From: Pomphorhynchus laevis
Taxonomy: Eukaryota; Acanthocephala; Palaeacanthocephala; Echinorhynchida; Pomphorhynchidae
Length of the DNA stretch: 64,000 nucleotides
Reading direction: 5' to 3'
Assembly: GCA_012934845.2 (NCBI GenBank)
Contig: WNNJ02002896.1
Span: 84,558-148,557 of the forward strand
This document shows positions 22,001-32,480 of this stretch, one piece after another; the first letter of the stretch is position 1, and each line of letters starts with the position of its first letter. Below the pieces are notes generated by a model. It did not search any database. It saw only the letters and a program-made list of their open reading frames with translations, and was not told where the DNA came from. Position numbers and translations under genes: made by a program.

Positions 22001-25000
22001 GTGAAAGACCAACACATTTTAGATGTCCGTAGTAGCAGGTGGCTTTTAAAAATGAATTTTTATACTTTTCAATAAGGTTTTCATTAAACTGTTTGTTATT
22101 CTTCCAGATCAAAACTGAATTTAACAATTTCGATAATAATGTAATGATTTAAGAACAATAATCAATTTCATCGTCTTTTCAAATTTGGAGTTTTAAAACT
22201 TCGTTCAACGAATATTTATGTTTCTGTTTGAAAGAAACAGAAAATTTTTCTGTTTAGCGTTTGTTTGGCTTAAACTAATCGAATTAAAAAATATATTTAA
22301 GAAGTGAATTTCTGTTTTATTATTATACTTCAGCGTTTGTTTGGGTTAAACTAATCGAATTAAAAAATATATTTAAGAAACAGAAAATTTTTCTGTTTTT
22401 CAGTGTTTGTTTGGGTTAAACTAATCGAATTAAAAAATATATTTAAGAAGTGAATTTCTGTTTGATTATTATACTTCAGCGTTTGTTTGGGTTATATTAA
22501 TCAAATTTTAAAATATATTTTTAAGAAGTTAATATCTACAGGATTCAGCTAATTTTCATTAGAAATTATCAGCTAGCAGTGAATACAAAAATATATTAAA
22601 TGAATTTTTACAAAATCATTGAATTTTCAAAATCATTGAATTAATTTTTCAAAATCATTAAATATATTAGATGAATTTTACAATATCAGATACTTCTTGA
22701 TAATGTCAGCGGTTAGCGAACGAAATATCAAAGAAATATTCAATTTCTTTTTTTCTGGGAATGGCATTTAGATACAAAAATAATTATCCCCCCAGAATGT
22801 CTCATTCCGTTTCAAATTATTTGAAGAAATTTATGACCGCAATTTGAGACTTTCTCTGAAGCAATATATTCGCTGTTTACAATTAATTATGATTAGCTAT
22901 TTGAACATTCGTTTCCTTGATCATTGCTCTCGAAACAATCTGTAGCCCAACTTTGCAAAATTATCATTTTCTGGGTGTTCAAGAATGACAAACAAAGCTT
23001 ATCGTATTATAAAAGATGCTGTGCACCGTTTACTCAAATGTGAAATTAGTCACAAGTATTGGATTATTCGAAATCAAAAGCTTCGTATTTTAAAATTTGA
23101 GGAGGATCTAAAAGAAATTGTTAATGCTGTGGAACGGAATCAGATCCAACGATTTATTCAGAATATTCTTGACAAGCTGTTCATGAACAAGGTATCCAGA
23201 TTAATGCGTAAGATTACGTTTCTATTGTCAACCACACTTCATCAACTACAAAACACCTTGCCTAGCGTCGATGTTGTGACTCCCCAACCCATGCCTGTAG
23301 TGAATCTAAGTAAACAGAATATTTCTGAAAATCAGTTAAAAATTTAAAGGAAAGGTCTTAAGTTTGGAATTTGTGGATTATCACTCAAATTTAGTGATTC
23401 AATATCGGTTACCACAGAACTAGAGTTACTTAGTCAAAAGGTTGTAGAAAACTTTGAGGGACATCAAAATGAACAATTGTTAGTTCACAAACTTACTGGT
23501 CTTAGACATCATATATATAGGACAAATGTGAATAGATCAATTCGTTCCAACATCTCCAGAGCTGAATTGAACGCATTAAAAGATCTTGGTGAGAACGATC
23601 AAATAGTCGTGACTAAAGCTGATAAGGGGAATTGTGTAGTGTTGTTGGATAAATCTGATTACAATGAAAAGATGTTGTCTATTTTGGGAGATACATCCAC
23701 ATTTGAACCTTCTTTAAGAAATACGGCAAAAGCGTGGTTACGTGAATTGGTAACACTACTTAAATACTTCGCTTCAAAAGAATTGATCACGCGTGTAGAA
23801 TATCTCCAAATGTTTCCATCCGATCCATCTTGTACCTTACATGTACGGTTTGCCCAAAATCCATAAGCTAGACTGTCCCTTACGTCCTATTGTGTCAATT
23901 AAATGTGCATTTAACTATTGTGTAGGTAAGTTATTGTCAAGTTTGCTAAAACCTATTGTGATATCAATTCCTACGAAAGTGCTAAATACTACTGATTTTG
24001 TTAACAAATTGAGAGCACTAGACTTAAATCGGATTACGTATGTAATTTTCACATTAGATGTGAAATTATTATTTACTAATGTGTCAGTAGATGATACTGT
24101 CGACTTTGCGATATCAAGACTCGGATCCCATTAGACAGATAGTGGACATTTGGTTAAATGTAGGAGATTATTCCAGTTAGCATGTACAACGAACTTTTCC
24201 TTTGATAGCATTATATATAAACAACTTTTTGGTGTAGCTATGGGATCACCAATCGGCCCCGCCTTGGCTGACCTGTACATGCAAAAGTTAGAGGAAGAGG
24301 CTATAAGCTGTTGTGATATACGACCTATCGCATTTTATCGTTACATCGATGATATATTTGTTATTTGGCCAGAAAGTCGTGATAAAGCAGATGATTTCGT
24401 TAGAATTTTCAATTCATTGAATCCTCGAATAGAATGACAATTACCTGGCCTTCTAACGAGTTTTTACCATTCCTAGATTGCGAAGTTTTGACCACTGATG
24501 TCTCCGTCACTAAAGTATTCAGAAAAGCCACAGAAACTAGCTTGTATATTCCTTGGGACAGCAGTCATTCAGCATCAACAAAACTAGGTGTGTTTCGTGG
24601 CTTCTGTTTAAGAGCGTATCGAATTTGTAACAAGGAAATTTATCTAAACGCCGAATTAAGCAAAGTGTTGAGAATATTTACATCTCTAGGCTACCCAATA
24701 GATATCTTACATAGAATAATTAAGAAAACAAACTAACGCATTCACACTTCCGCGCAATCCAACTTAATTGGTCCTCAAAAATTGAAACACTGCTTTTATA
24801 TTCCCACAATGGGTAGTTTTAGTTGAGGATATTCTTAATAAAATAAACAGATTCGTTTTCCAGTCAGGATTACCATTAAAAATGTTTTATGGTACCCGAT
24901 GTACATATCATCTTGATGCACTAGTCACCAAACCAAGAAGAACTAATTTTGATAAAATGGGTGTAGTCTATAAGGTTGGGTGTAGGGATTGTATAAGCAT

Positions 25001-28000
25001 ATACATTGGACAAACTGGACGTTCTCTTAAAACTAGATTAAAAGAACATAAGAAGGCACTCACAACATCAGCGCAGTCGGCATTAGCAGACCATGCTCAT
25101 CAAACTGGTCATGACATCGACTTTGACAATGTGTCAGTTTTGATTTCCGAGCCTAACTTAAAACGCCGATTAGTTATGGAGGCTGTCGCTATAAAGATCC
25201 TCGAACCAAATTTGAATGTCCAAAATGATTTTGTTTTTCATACATTGTAACTTAACTTGTTTTATTGTTTCAGATACTTCTTGATAATGTCCGCGGTTAG
25301 CGAACGAAATATCGAAGAAATATTCAATTTCTTTTTTCTGGGAATGGCATTTAGATACAAAAATAATTATTCCCCATAGAATGCCTCATTCCGTTTTAAA
25401 ATCATTAAAGTATTGCAAAAACCAATTTTTATTTCAAATAGCGAATTATTAAACGTTTATGAAATGTAAACGTTTAATAAATGTAAATGTGTGATTCTTC
25501 CAGATCAAAAATGTTTTTATTCAACAAAAATGCTTAGAATAGATTTAATTTTTTAATCGTCAAACACTTTCAAGTTTAAAAATCCTTTGCAACTTACCTT
25601 TGAATCTCACTTAATTTTGTTTCAAATATTTTGTGTAGCTTTTTAATGTCGTCATCTATGCATCGTTGTAGAGCTTGTTCATAGTTAATGGAATCATACT
25701 CAGATGAAGCTCTCATTGTACCGGCTTTACATATAGTTGAATAATTATTTGTCTATACATATAACATATTTTACTAAAAACGTTAACTCAAAAATTGAAG
25801 TTACATCACATGGACTCGATGGTTGAGGTATATCCTCGTATTTTTTACGAAGGGCGTTAATCATATTTTCTCTAATTGCAATTTCCTAAAAGAAGAACAA
25901 AATTGAAGATTTCGTAAAGTAGATGTGAAAAATGTCTAGGTTTACTAATTCGGATAACAAGTGCTATCCGGATCATCCTCATATTATCCGGCAGAATATT
26001 TAATTGCTGTCATTGCTTGCTTTCTCACATGATCCTTAAAGGATAAATTTTAATAATCTACTAGTAGAATGCTTAATACTGAGCTCCGGGAACCCACAAG
26101 CTTCAGTCTTATAATAAAGGATTTTGACAAAACCGGAGCTCAATTACATACAGAACAGACTTCTTTATCACATCTAGGCAATCTAACGGTAGCCGGCAAC
26201 ACTCATCAGCAGTGTGAGCAAGTAAGCAAATTTTCGGAGATGCCGCTTAAATATATCACAAGGCAGCCGAAATGACTGATATTAGTTCACACTACTGATG
26301 AGTGTTGCTAGCTACCATCAGATCGTCTACGAGTGACACCAAAGTCTGCTCTGCATGCAATCGAACTCAGGCTTTTGGCAAAAATCTTTAATTATAAAAC
26401 TGTAGCTTATAGGCTCCCGGAGCACAGGGTAAACAATTCTGCTCTTAAATTAAAAAAATGTATCCCCAAAGGATCCTGGGAGAAGACAAGCATCGACAGT
26501 AATTAAATATCCTGCCGAAGCAAATTTGGATGATCCGAATAGCACTTGGTTAGTTTAATGAGACTATGTCATGCTACCAATTAACCATATTCTCGGAGAT
26601 GCCTTTTAAATATATCACAATTCAAGAGAAACGGCTAATGATAATTCATCCTACTAATGATTACTGTCGGCTACCATCATATCGTCTAGGAGTGATGAGG
26701 AAGTCTGCTCTGCATGTAATTGAACTCCGGATGTTGGCAAAATCTTTGATTATAAAACTGAAACTTAAAGGCTCCCGGAGTAACCATTCTACTCTTAAAT
26801 TATATATAAGGTAGGTGTTGCATTTCGTTTCCTGAGATATTTATCAGAATTTTTAGAATAAATCTTTAATATTGAATTCACAAAACAGTGAAAGTGTATG
26901 CACAAGAAAAGTTTTATATGTTTAGGCTTTCGCCTTTGTCAACAAACTATTTGTTTGTTGAAATCAATAATAAGATTACAACAATTAAAATAGAATTGCA
27001 ACATTTATTTAAAACAAAATTGGATTAAATAATATTTGTAATGTTAGATATAATATTATACTTAATATTATATAGTATGTGTGAATGATCATGAAACAAT
27101 ATATTTTTGTAAATTTAAATATGCCATATTTACGATATTTAATAATTGTGTTAATTAATCGTTTTAACTCAACGCTCTAAACTACATAAATATCTCGATT
27201 ATAAAATTTTTATGCAAATATTTCTTTACAGCATTTTATGTTCAATGTTACTCTAAAAAATGTCTTTTAATGTTAAAGACTCATGTGGAATCACGACAGG
27301 ATGAATCTTGGCATACTTTTTGAAAATATCAAAAAAATAAGTGAATTAAATTTAATTAATGAGAATTAAATTACAGGTAAGTTGCAAAAGATGAAAAACA
27401 GAGAAAGATTGCAATTTAACGAGTACAATCAACAAAGCAATATTGTCAAACCTTGTAATAAAGACGCATATTGACTTTCCACCGAGATACATGTTTCGTT
27501 GTAATACATTACCTTGGATCAATTTAAAATGTTTAAAGAAATCGGAAATGATGAGTCTATAGAAAAAATAGTTATGTTGAATGCTGCTCATTACATTACC
27601 GAGAGCATACGGCAACTAAACGGCTAAGCATACTGTGAAATTAATGAGGCTGATCATAATTATTTAGTACAGAAAATATCTAATGAGATTGATCGGATGT
27701 ATATGGAAAATCAAGTGGTGAACTTAAGGCTTTATCACATAAGCCGGACAAAACGTATCATGTACCAAAAATACACAAAGGGATTATGACATGCCCTGGC
27801 TGACCTATTATTAGCAACATTGGTACGGTAGCATAAGCACTGTCTCGACATTTACATTCAAAGCTACTTCAGTTCTTGGTAAAAGGCCCTCATATTTGGG
27901 ACGCAATGACGAATTCTTACGTAGGTTCACAGAAATATGCACCGAGTTTGATGTTGACCATTATTATAGTTCTCGACGTTAAATTTTTATACAGTCTATC

Positions 28001-31000
28001 AATACTGAAATTGTATCGATACTTTAAATAAAAAAGCATTGTGATTTCGTTCGATTTTTCTTTATATATAATTATCAAAGAAAATCGAACGAAATTACAA
28101 GCTTTTTTAAGAAAGATTTTTATTTGAAGAAATAATTATTAATACGACATTTGACATAAGTTTATATTATAAAAACTTATATCATACGTCAAAGGTTTAT
28201 ACAGACGTATATTCTAATGAGTTCTGCAATGTAAAACTAATTAAGGTTATAACATTAAATATATGTGCTACAACCGGGTTTTGTTAAAAACAAAAATCTA
28301 TGTGAATTTTTAAAAATATTTGAATATATGCAACGCTATTTGTGGTAGGAATCAAATGTGCGAAATACTATATGATTTTTCTAAACAGAAATCTTATGAA
28401 TTTTTACTGTCTTTATATTGAATTAATTAAATTACATATCTCTTAGGTAGTTATTAATTGTTAGCTGAACTGAATTTTACCTGAACTAAATTTTAGCTGA
28501 ACTGAGTTGCATTTACTGAAGTGAGGCATCGCTTCTCATGTGTCCATTATCTGGTGTTGATCACACCCGAACACGACTTAAGGTCACGTTAACCCAGCTA
28601 GAATGTATGGGCAGGCAATTATCTTTGCTCCGCTGTCAGGATGAACTCATCCTGATGTCTCGGTCAGGGCACTCACACTGGTATGAGTGCCCTGACCTCC
28701 TCAGGAATTTCGATAAGTTGCAGTTGCAAATTGTCAGGAAGACTCTAAACGTAAAAATCGACGGGCTAACGGTTATTCAGGCGCTCATGCCAATTCGTTT
28801 TGCTGGGCTCAGTTTACAATCAGCATTCGACTTAGCAGTCCCAGCCGTTGTCGCCTCGTTCTCCGCCTAGATCGGAATTGTAACTGCAAGTTTGAAGAAA
28901 TCAATCCAGCACCATTTTATATTACGTTGGTCATTCCGTTACTTCCATTTGGCGCCGGCAAACTGCATTGGATCCACCAGAGAAAAAACAAAATCAAAGA
29001 CTTTGGTTGAATCTTCTTTGTGAAAGCTGTCACGCCAAGCTGGTCGACGATTCCTCTAATTTAGTTGACAAAATTCGTTTACTATAAACAAAGAACGTGT
29101 TTAGCGGGATTTTTTGGAGGCAAATCCATTAACCGCGTTCAGAACCAATTTCGACGATATTCCTTCGCATTAGCAATCGAACTTAGACTTGGTCAGATAC
29201 CTTGCAGCTCGTTTAAATGCGCATGTGGCTCTACGGCTAAACCCCTTCGGGCCCTCGACTGCCCCAAATTGAAAATCGCGTCACAGCCGTCATGCGGCGG
29301 TAAAGAATTTGATACGGCATGCTCTCTGTTCTACTGGCGTTTCCGCACGTCTTGAGCCGCCGGGACTCTGCAGGACTGATGGTAAACGACTAGACGGTGT
29401 GCTCTTAGTACTATAGAGCTTTGTTTACTAATCTGGGATTACACATGCCTTAATCTTCTAGCACTCAGCTGGTCAGCAACTGCGATTCATTCACTAAATG
29501 ATGTGCCCTCTGAAGCCGAGCATCGCAAACACCGCAAATACATCGAAATTGACAGCGGCGAGTTTGTCCCTGTTGCGGTCGATACTTTCGGTCATCCCGG
29601 CGAATCTGCAATGGAGTTTCTGCGAGTCTCTCGGTAATCGATTAGGGAGACGACTCAAGAGCCGCGTGAAGGTAGATAGCTGCTACAGCGAATCAGCGCT
29701 GAAATTCAACAGGGGCAACAGCGCGTGCATGTTGGAAGCAATGTCAGCGTACTGTGTATGGTCGGCTTTGTTGTAAAACATTTGTATTTATTGTGTAATT
29801 TTAAATCAAAAATTTGAAAAATAAATAAATTTAAATTTGTTTAAATTGGATAAACAAAATATTGCATTATGATAAGATAATGAAAAAATGTAAACTAAAT
29901 TTATTTTTAAAAAGATTTAACTGAATATACCGTATTAGATGGCAAAATGACAAAAATTTTAAATACGCGTTTATACCTCCTTTCGTACAGCATCAACTTT
30001 CTGTTCTATTTCTTTTTCAACTTCTTCCTCATAAAGCATAAAATTCCTTTTTAACGCGTCCTTTTGACTAAAATAAAATATCTATTTTATCAAGTAAATT
30101 TTATAAATAAATAAAATAAATGACAAAACAAAAATAAAATAATATGAAAAACAATACCATTGAGGGAAATTGTTTTATTAAAATATCAATTTCAATATTA
30201 ATATTTAAATGTATTAATATATTAGATCAACATTTTAAATGCGGTATTGAAATTGTAGTTAATAGATTAATTTCTAATAAATTATTCAGAAGATCGAGGA
30301 TTGTCGATGCTTAGATTATCTTAAGCTATCAGTCAAATTGTGATAAGTTGTCATCAGCAGTTCAACACAATTTTCACTTTAGTCATGCAATTCAAATCGC
30401 GCTGTCAGATATGACGGTCTTCTTCATTTCCAATGAAAAATAAATTCAAAATATATTTTGGAATTTCAAGATTTATGTTTCTCTGTTTTTATTCAGAAAT
30501 GTATTGATATCTTCGATGAAAAGTAATATTATTAATATTAATTAAACTTTAATATTTTTAGCGTTATACCATCAAAAAGTGAAATTTTGAAATTGACATT
30601 TCAAAATTTTGAAATGTCAAAATTTGTTCTTTAATTTTTATCAACAAGTGAAAATGTTGTCGTTTAAACGAATTAAAGAACAAAAAAGTTTTGCAGCTTA
30701 TGATGTTTTTGTTAATCAAACTTTTCAACTTTTTTCAAAACATGAGATGTAGTCTTTTAATTTAGATGAAACTTTATTTTTATAAGAATTTATAAAAATT
30801 AATAAAGAATTGTTAATTGCGATTATTTAATGGAAGCAATTTTTGTCCAACCGCTATTATTCTAAATTGAACAATTCAAGGAAATTAATACAGAGATTAA
30901 TACAGTCAAAATTATATGAGAATAAATAGATGTAATTTAAATTAAAATTAGATTTCAATTTAAATTAAAATTAAAATTTAAATTACAATTATTTATTAGA

Positions 31001-31434
31001 TGTAATTCATCTAATAAATAGATGTAATCAAAATATCAAGATATAATTTGCTTTTTTCATACAATCTATTTTTAAAATAATCAAAAAAGTCAAAATAATA
31101 CAAAAAATAAATAACTACAGCGATTAATACAGTCAAAATTATATGAGAATATAAGATGTAATCAAAAGATCAAGATATAATTCTTTTTCATGCAATCTAT
31201 TTTCATGATATAAATTGTTCTTTTTTACTATTTTAACAATGCAACAAATGGCATTTATTTAAAAATTGAATCAAATACCTATCCAATGAATGGACAAGAT
31301 TATTGATCTCACTTTGCTTCGATCTAAGTTCATTAGCCAGTAAAATAAATACGTTTTTGAATTCCTTTAGAATAAACGGATTATGTTTTTCAATAAGTTG
31401 TATTCTGCGGTAGAAGTCAAATAGCTGTGGGTAG
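10014..31434 (-). CDS. RASEF: Large Rab GTPase, RASEF (Rab45)/CRACR2A class (5' end not found)
   Basis: Membrane-trafficking GTPase with an N-terminal coiled coil. Thirteen exons on the minus strand, in order: 31434-31279, 30067-29977, 25885-25805, 25752-25598, 21371-21300, 21250-21160, 18701-18582, 17697-17574, 16212-16131, 16052-15938, 11511-11395, 11342-11266, 10110-10014. Every junction keeps phase with GT-AG introns, giving 458 residues here. Residues 1-205 are charged and coiled-coil (YEEEVEKEIEQK, DENDELRSS), followed by a linker. The Rab domain starts near 256 and shows the P-loop GDSGVGKTS, switch I STIGIDF, WDTAGQER, ANKCD and a CSAFD G5 motif. The last exon ends KKCCFS, a CCXX double-cysteine prenylation site as in Rabs. 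The family's EF-hands should lie upstream and I did not find them. C. elegans rsef-1 is the likely counterpart. The exon at 18701-18582 (linker) is the least certain. Confidence 0.88.
10111..11265 (-). other. Last intron of the Rab gene
   Basis: A 1,155-bp AT-rich intron. It contains a perfect hairpin at 11202-11236 and no recognisable mobile element or coding sequence. Confidence 0.6.
11202..11236. repeat. Perfect inverted repeat, 16-bp arms
   Basis: Arms CATATGTTGTTTATTT (11202-11217) and its exact reverse complement (11221-11236), with a 3-base loop. Confidence 0.95.
11687..12570. repeat. Tandem array of about 365-380 bp monomers (array 1)
   Basis: Three head-to-tail monomers begin at 11687, 12067 and 12431 with GRTCGTCTAGAAGTGACA; the third is cut off near 12570. 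A detached piece of the same monomer lies at about 12829-12893. Landmarks in each are GTCGTGAATCRAAGTCCAG, CCTGGACCGTTGTTTACTC and TTCTACTGATGAGTGTTG. The array sits in the 4.4-kb intron 11512-15937 of the Rab gene. Related monomers form a second array at 26.2-26.8 kb. Confidence 0.9.
12764..12821. repeat. Inverted repeat, 22-bp perfect arms
   Basis: Arms 12764-12785 and 12800-12821 (TAAGCAGACAATTCACC at the outer end) are exact reverse complements around 14 bases. It lies in AT-rich DNA between two pieces of the monomer array. Confidence 0.95.
13305..14320 (+). mobile_element. LINE fragment: 5' part with AP-type endonuclease (RTE-like)
   Basis: In the 13780-14030 stretch one frame reads LRIATINVRTLLQPA and, after a break, ARTLDIRDFDICCATECRIRD, the typical N-terminus of the apurinic endonuclease domain of LINEs. 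At about 14165-14230 a second frame gives HDFLVVNGDFNAQL, the GDFN catalytic motif. The GC-richer leader at 13310-13620 (GGGGCCTACCTGGGGCTACC) is unlike its surroundings and probably the element's 5' untranslated part. At least two frame breaks; everything past the endonuclease is missing. It is antisense to the host Rab gene. RTE-like is my best guess; another endonuclease-bearing clade is possible. Confidence 0.7.
14402..14447. repeat. Perfect inverted repeat, 22-bp arms
   Basis: Arms 14402-14423 and 14426-14447 (TGAATCGACTGTCTTGG at the outer end) are exact reverse complements with only two bases between them, so the DNA or its transcript can fold on itself. Confidence 0.97.
14560..14985 (+). 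repeat. Degenerate copies of the recurring leader repeat
   Basis: Three copies of a module reading roughly TTTTCYGAAGATGCTAACAG, then TTAGCGAAATATCAAA, then AATTTCTTCTTTTCTTTGA (near 14570, 14790 and 14860). Between them lies a run of a 15-16 bp unit CTGAAGATGTAATTTC. The third copy continues with CAGCTCCAATAATTATTTAT and GGATCAATATCAACTATTC, a damaged version of the leader and start codon of the ORF at 15474. Confidence 0.75.
15265..15355 (+). repeat. 24-bp tandem repeat ending in a hairpin
   Basis: ATATCCCCATATTTCGTGTG units start at 15265, 15289 and 15313. The last runs into a perfect 13-bp inverted repeat (TTCAGCACACAAT at 15324-15336 and its reverse complement at 15343-15355). Confidence 0.9.
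15474..15644 (+). CDS. Small Cys/His-rich ORF, B-box-like zinc finger (56 aa)
   Basis: Starts at ATG 15474 (MDQYQLFKIPMDTHNHSCG) and stops at TAA 15642. The second half has Cys and His spaced like a B-box (CGHC, HLVFCENKNRKFC, VKCLSAC, THVH); B-boxes bind zinc and occur in TRIM proteins. One canonical cysteine position of the second zinc site is absent, and there is no RING or coiled coil. The 110 bp before the ATG, and the first codons, recur in decayed form at about 14860-14980, 45620-45680 and 47975-48010. It lies inside a Rab-gene intron on the opposite strand. It may be a short gene, the first exon of a longer one, or part of a mobile element. Confidence 0.4.
   Translation: MDQYQLFKIPMDTHNHSCGHCTGSQHLVFCENKNRKFCVKCLSACKATVTHVHISR
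16213..17573 (-). other. Rab-gene intron
   Basis: A 1,361-bp intron. A less AT-rich block at about 16950-17340 (with TTCGGGACGGGGCGG) differs in composition from the rest and may be an old repeat, but I could not assign it. A short perfect hairpin (10-bp arms) lies at 16609-16635. Confidence 0.5.
18702..21159 (-). other. Rab-gene intron with an old LINE 3' end
   Basis: A 2,458-bp AT-rich intron. At about 20205-20290 the sequence TGTGGCAAATGCACACAG followed by GTGTGCTTACAAGCCCAC resembles, with many changes, the 3' end of the L2-like LINE at 52.5 kb (GTGGCAAATGCGTGCCAGCG). The rest is simple AT-rich sequence. Confidence 0.45.
21478..21704. repeat. Near-perfect 113-bp tandem duplication
   Basis: ATTGCTTTATATAAAAGAG starts at 21478 and again at 21591. 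The two units differ at about one position, so the duplication is recent. It is intronic in the Rab gene. Confidence 0.95.
22257..22530. repeat. Four-unit 70-76 bp tandem repeat
   Basis: Units with GCGTTTGTTTGG.TTAAACT and AATCGAATTAAAAAATATA start at 22257, 22333, 22403 and 22479; the fourth is the most diverged. They lie about 150 bp before the Penelope-like element. Confidence 0.9.
22686..25400 (+). mobile_element. Penelope-like element with GIY-YIG endonuclease
   Basis: A broken retroelement with direct terminal repeats of about 130 bp at about 22686-22835 and 25268-25400 (CAGATACTTCTTGATAATGTC, GGGAATGGCATTTAG). The coding pieces run in order along the plus strand: an N-terminal charged region, then TKADKGN, YGLPKIHK, FTLDVK..FTNV, GVAMGSPIGPALAD, YRYIDDIFV and LPFLDC of the Penelope reverse transcriptase, and last a GIY-YIG endonuclease (GVVYKVGCRDC, YIGQTGRSLKTRLKEH) ending at 25250. 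The coding region is split by several breaks (about four). It is inserted, antisense, in the intron 21372-25597 of the Rab gene. Terminal repeats and a C-terminal GIY-YIG are typical of canonical Penelope elements. Confidence 0.93.
26190..26800. repeat. Tandem array of about 359-bp monomers (array 2)
   Basis: The motif TCGGAGATGCC begins at 26234 and again at 26593, a 359-bp period. Each monomer carries CTACYRATGAKTRYTG, then GCTACCATCA.ATCGTCTA, TCTGCTCTGCATG and GGCTCCCGGAG. The stretch around ATCGTCTA and the AATCGAACT/AATTGAACT box lines up with ATCGTCTAGAAGTGAC and GAATCGAAGTCC in array 1, so the two arrays are one diverged family. The array is in the Rab-gene intron 25886-29976. Confidence 0.85.
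26191..26320. repeat. Long near-perfect inverted repeat, about 30-bp arms
   Basis: GGTAGCCGGCAACACTCAT at 26191 and the following dozen bases are the reverse complement, with about three mismatches, of the stretch ending in GTTGCTAGCTACC near 26318. About 65 bases lie between the arms. The same core lies inside the tandem monomers. Confidence 0.8.
27620..28005 (+). mobile_element. Penelope-like reverse transcriptase fragment
   Basis: Pieces in different frames read NEIDRMYMENQ, KPDKTYHVPKIHKG, then an eroded version of the RPIISN motif and VLDVKFLYS, all diagnostic of a Penelope RT N-terminal half. The fragment is badly decayed and has neither the YIDD box nor an endonuclease. It differs from the 22.7-kb element, so it is a separate, older insertion, also antisense to the Rab gene. 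Confidence 0.65.
28031..28108. repeat. Imperfect inverted repeat, about 30-bp arms
   Basis: Arms 28031-28063 and 28077-28108 (shared core TTTCGTTCGATTTT) pair with a few mismatches around a 13-base AT loop. The repeat directly follows the Penelope fragment. Confidence 0.85.
28500..29790 (+). mobile_element. 3' end of a LINE with restriction-like endonuclease tail
   Basis: The first piece (28538-28870) ends with PIRFAGLSLQSAFDLAVPA, the post-RT region of LINEs with a C-terminal restriction-enzyme-like endonuclease. Next (29065-29355) comes ALAIELRLGQIPCSSFKCACGS, with the cysteines of the zinc knuckle. Further frames show DGKRLDGV, LALSWSATAIHSLNDV and FVPVAVDTFGHPGESAM, motifs that follow in order in this group. 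Frameshifts separate the pieces and the RT core is missing, so this is a 5'-truncated dead copy. Its GC content is clearly higher than the host intron's. It is antisense to the Rab gene. The clade (R2/NeSL-like or relative) is inferred from the tail. Confidence 0.7.
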
Positions 31435-32480
31435 CTAAAATGAATACAATTGAAAGAATATATTTTCACTAAAATCATTATTTCGAAAAATATTTAAATT
31501 TCAAAGGTTACTTAATTCTAGAACAATATTGTATAAAATTTTATTTTTATATAATGCAAATTTTTGATTACAAACTGTTTTCATTGCAAAACTTAACGTC
31601 TGCTCACGACAAATTATCATTGAAAATTTGGATTGAATACAATCTTTTAGACTCGGTTCTAAATTTAACAACCCCAACACAATATAAGTGAAAGCTAATA
31701 CGGATGAATAACAAACAATATACTTTGTATTTGATTAAAATATTACGCATTTAGCATTACTACTGTGTTGCGTCAAAGAATAGGTGACGACATCTGAAAT
31801 CATTGTACATTTTCTAAAACATTTAAGTAATAAGGGGTGTAACCTGATAACATATCAGTTTCTCCATATGACTATCAATCTTTATTTTAATAAATTGTAA
31901 TTATCTATTTGTAAATGGTTTTAGGGCCAAACCCAGCCAAAAAAAAAGTTTAAAACGTTTAAAATTTTGTTATCAATATTTCTTCCACTAATTGTGGACA
32001 TAGTCAGGATAAATTGGATAAATTAGATAAGCTAACTACAAATTTTATTCTAATTTTTCTATAATATACAAATTTTTTACTACAAATTATACATTTGTAT
32101 AAATATTAAAAATAATGATAAATAAAATATATAATTATAATAAATAATTATATAAGATTTTATTTAATTTATAAAGAGTAAGAATTGTAAATAAAAATCA
32201 ATTTTTATGAATTGACTAATAAATAATAGACGATGTATCAGAATAAAGATAAGATGAAGTTTTCAGGAGGAACTGCATTTTTATCAGGTTTCGGTCCCTA
32301 TTCTTCGACCGATCAAAAGAGCGTGACCAAATACGTGCTAATGACGTATTTATTCTGATTAAATTTGATTATCTAGTATATTATTCTAATATAAAATATA
32401 TTATTTAGTATACATATATAAAAGGTTTCCGCTTAAGAGTTTAAATTTATCTTGTATAATAATTTGATGGTTTATATATT
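31435..32480. other. Stretch without a recognised gene
   Basis: AT-rich sequence upstream of the first Rab exon found here. I looked on the minus strand for EF-hand loops and found none. A block at 32250-32345 (CAGGAGGAACTGC, GGTTTCGGTCCCTATTC) is less AT-rich and may be the end of the Penelope-like fossil next to it. Confidence 0.5.

Noticed and set aside
21478-22530. CRISPR array
   Set aside because: Repeats are whole tandem units without unique spacers, and the genome is animal.
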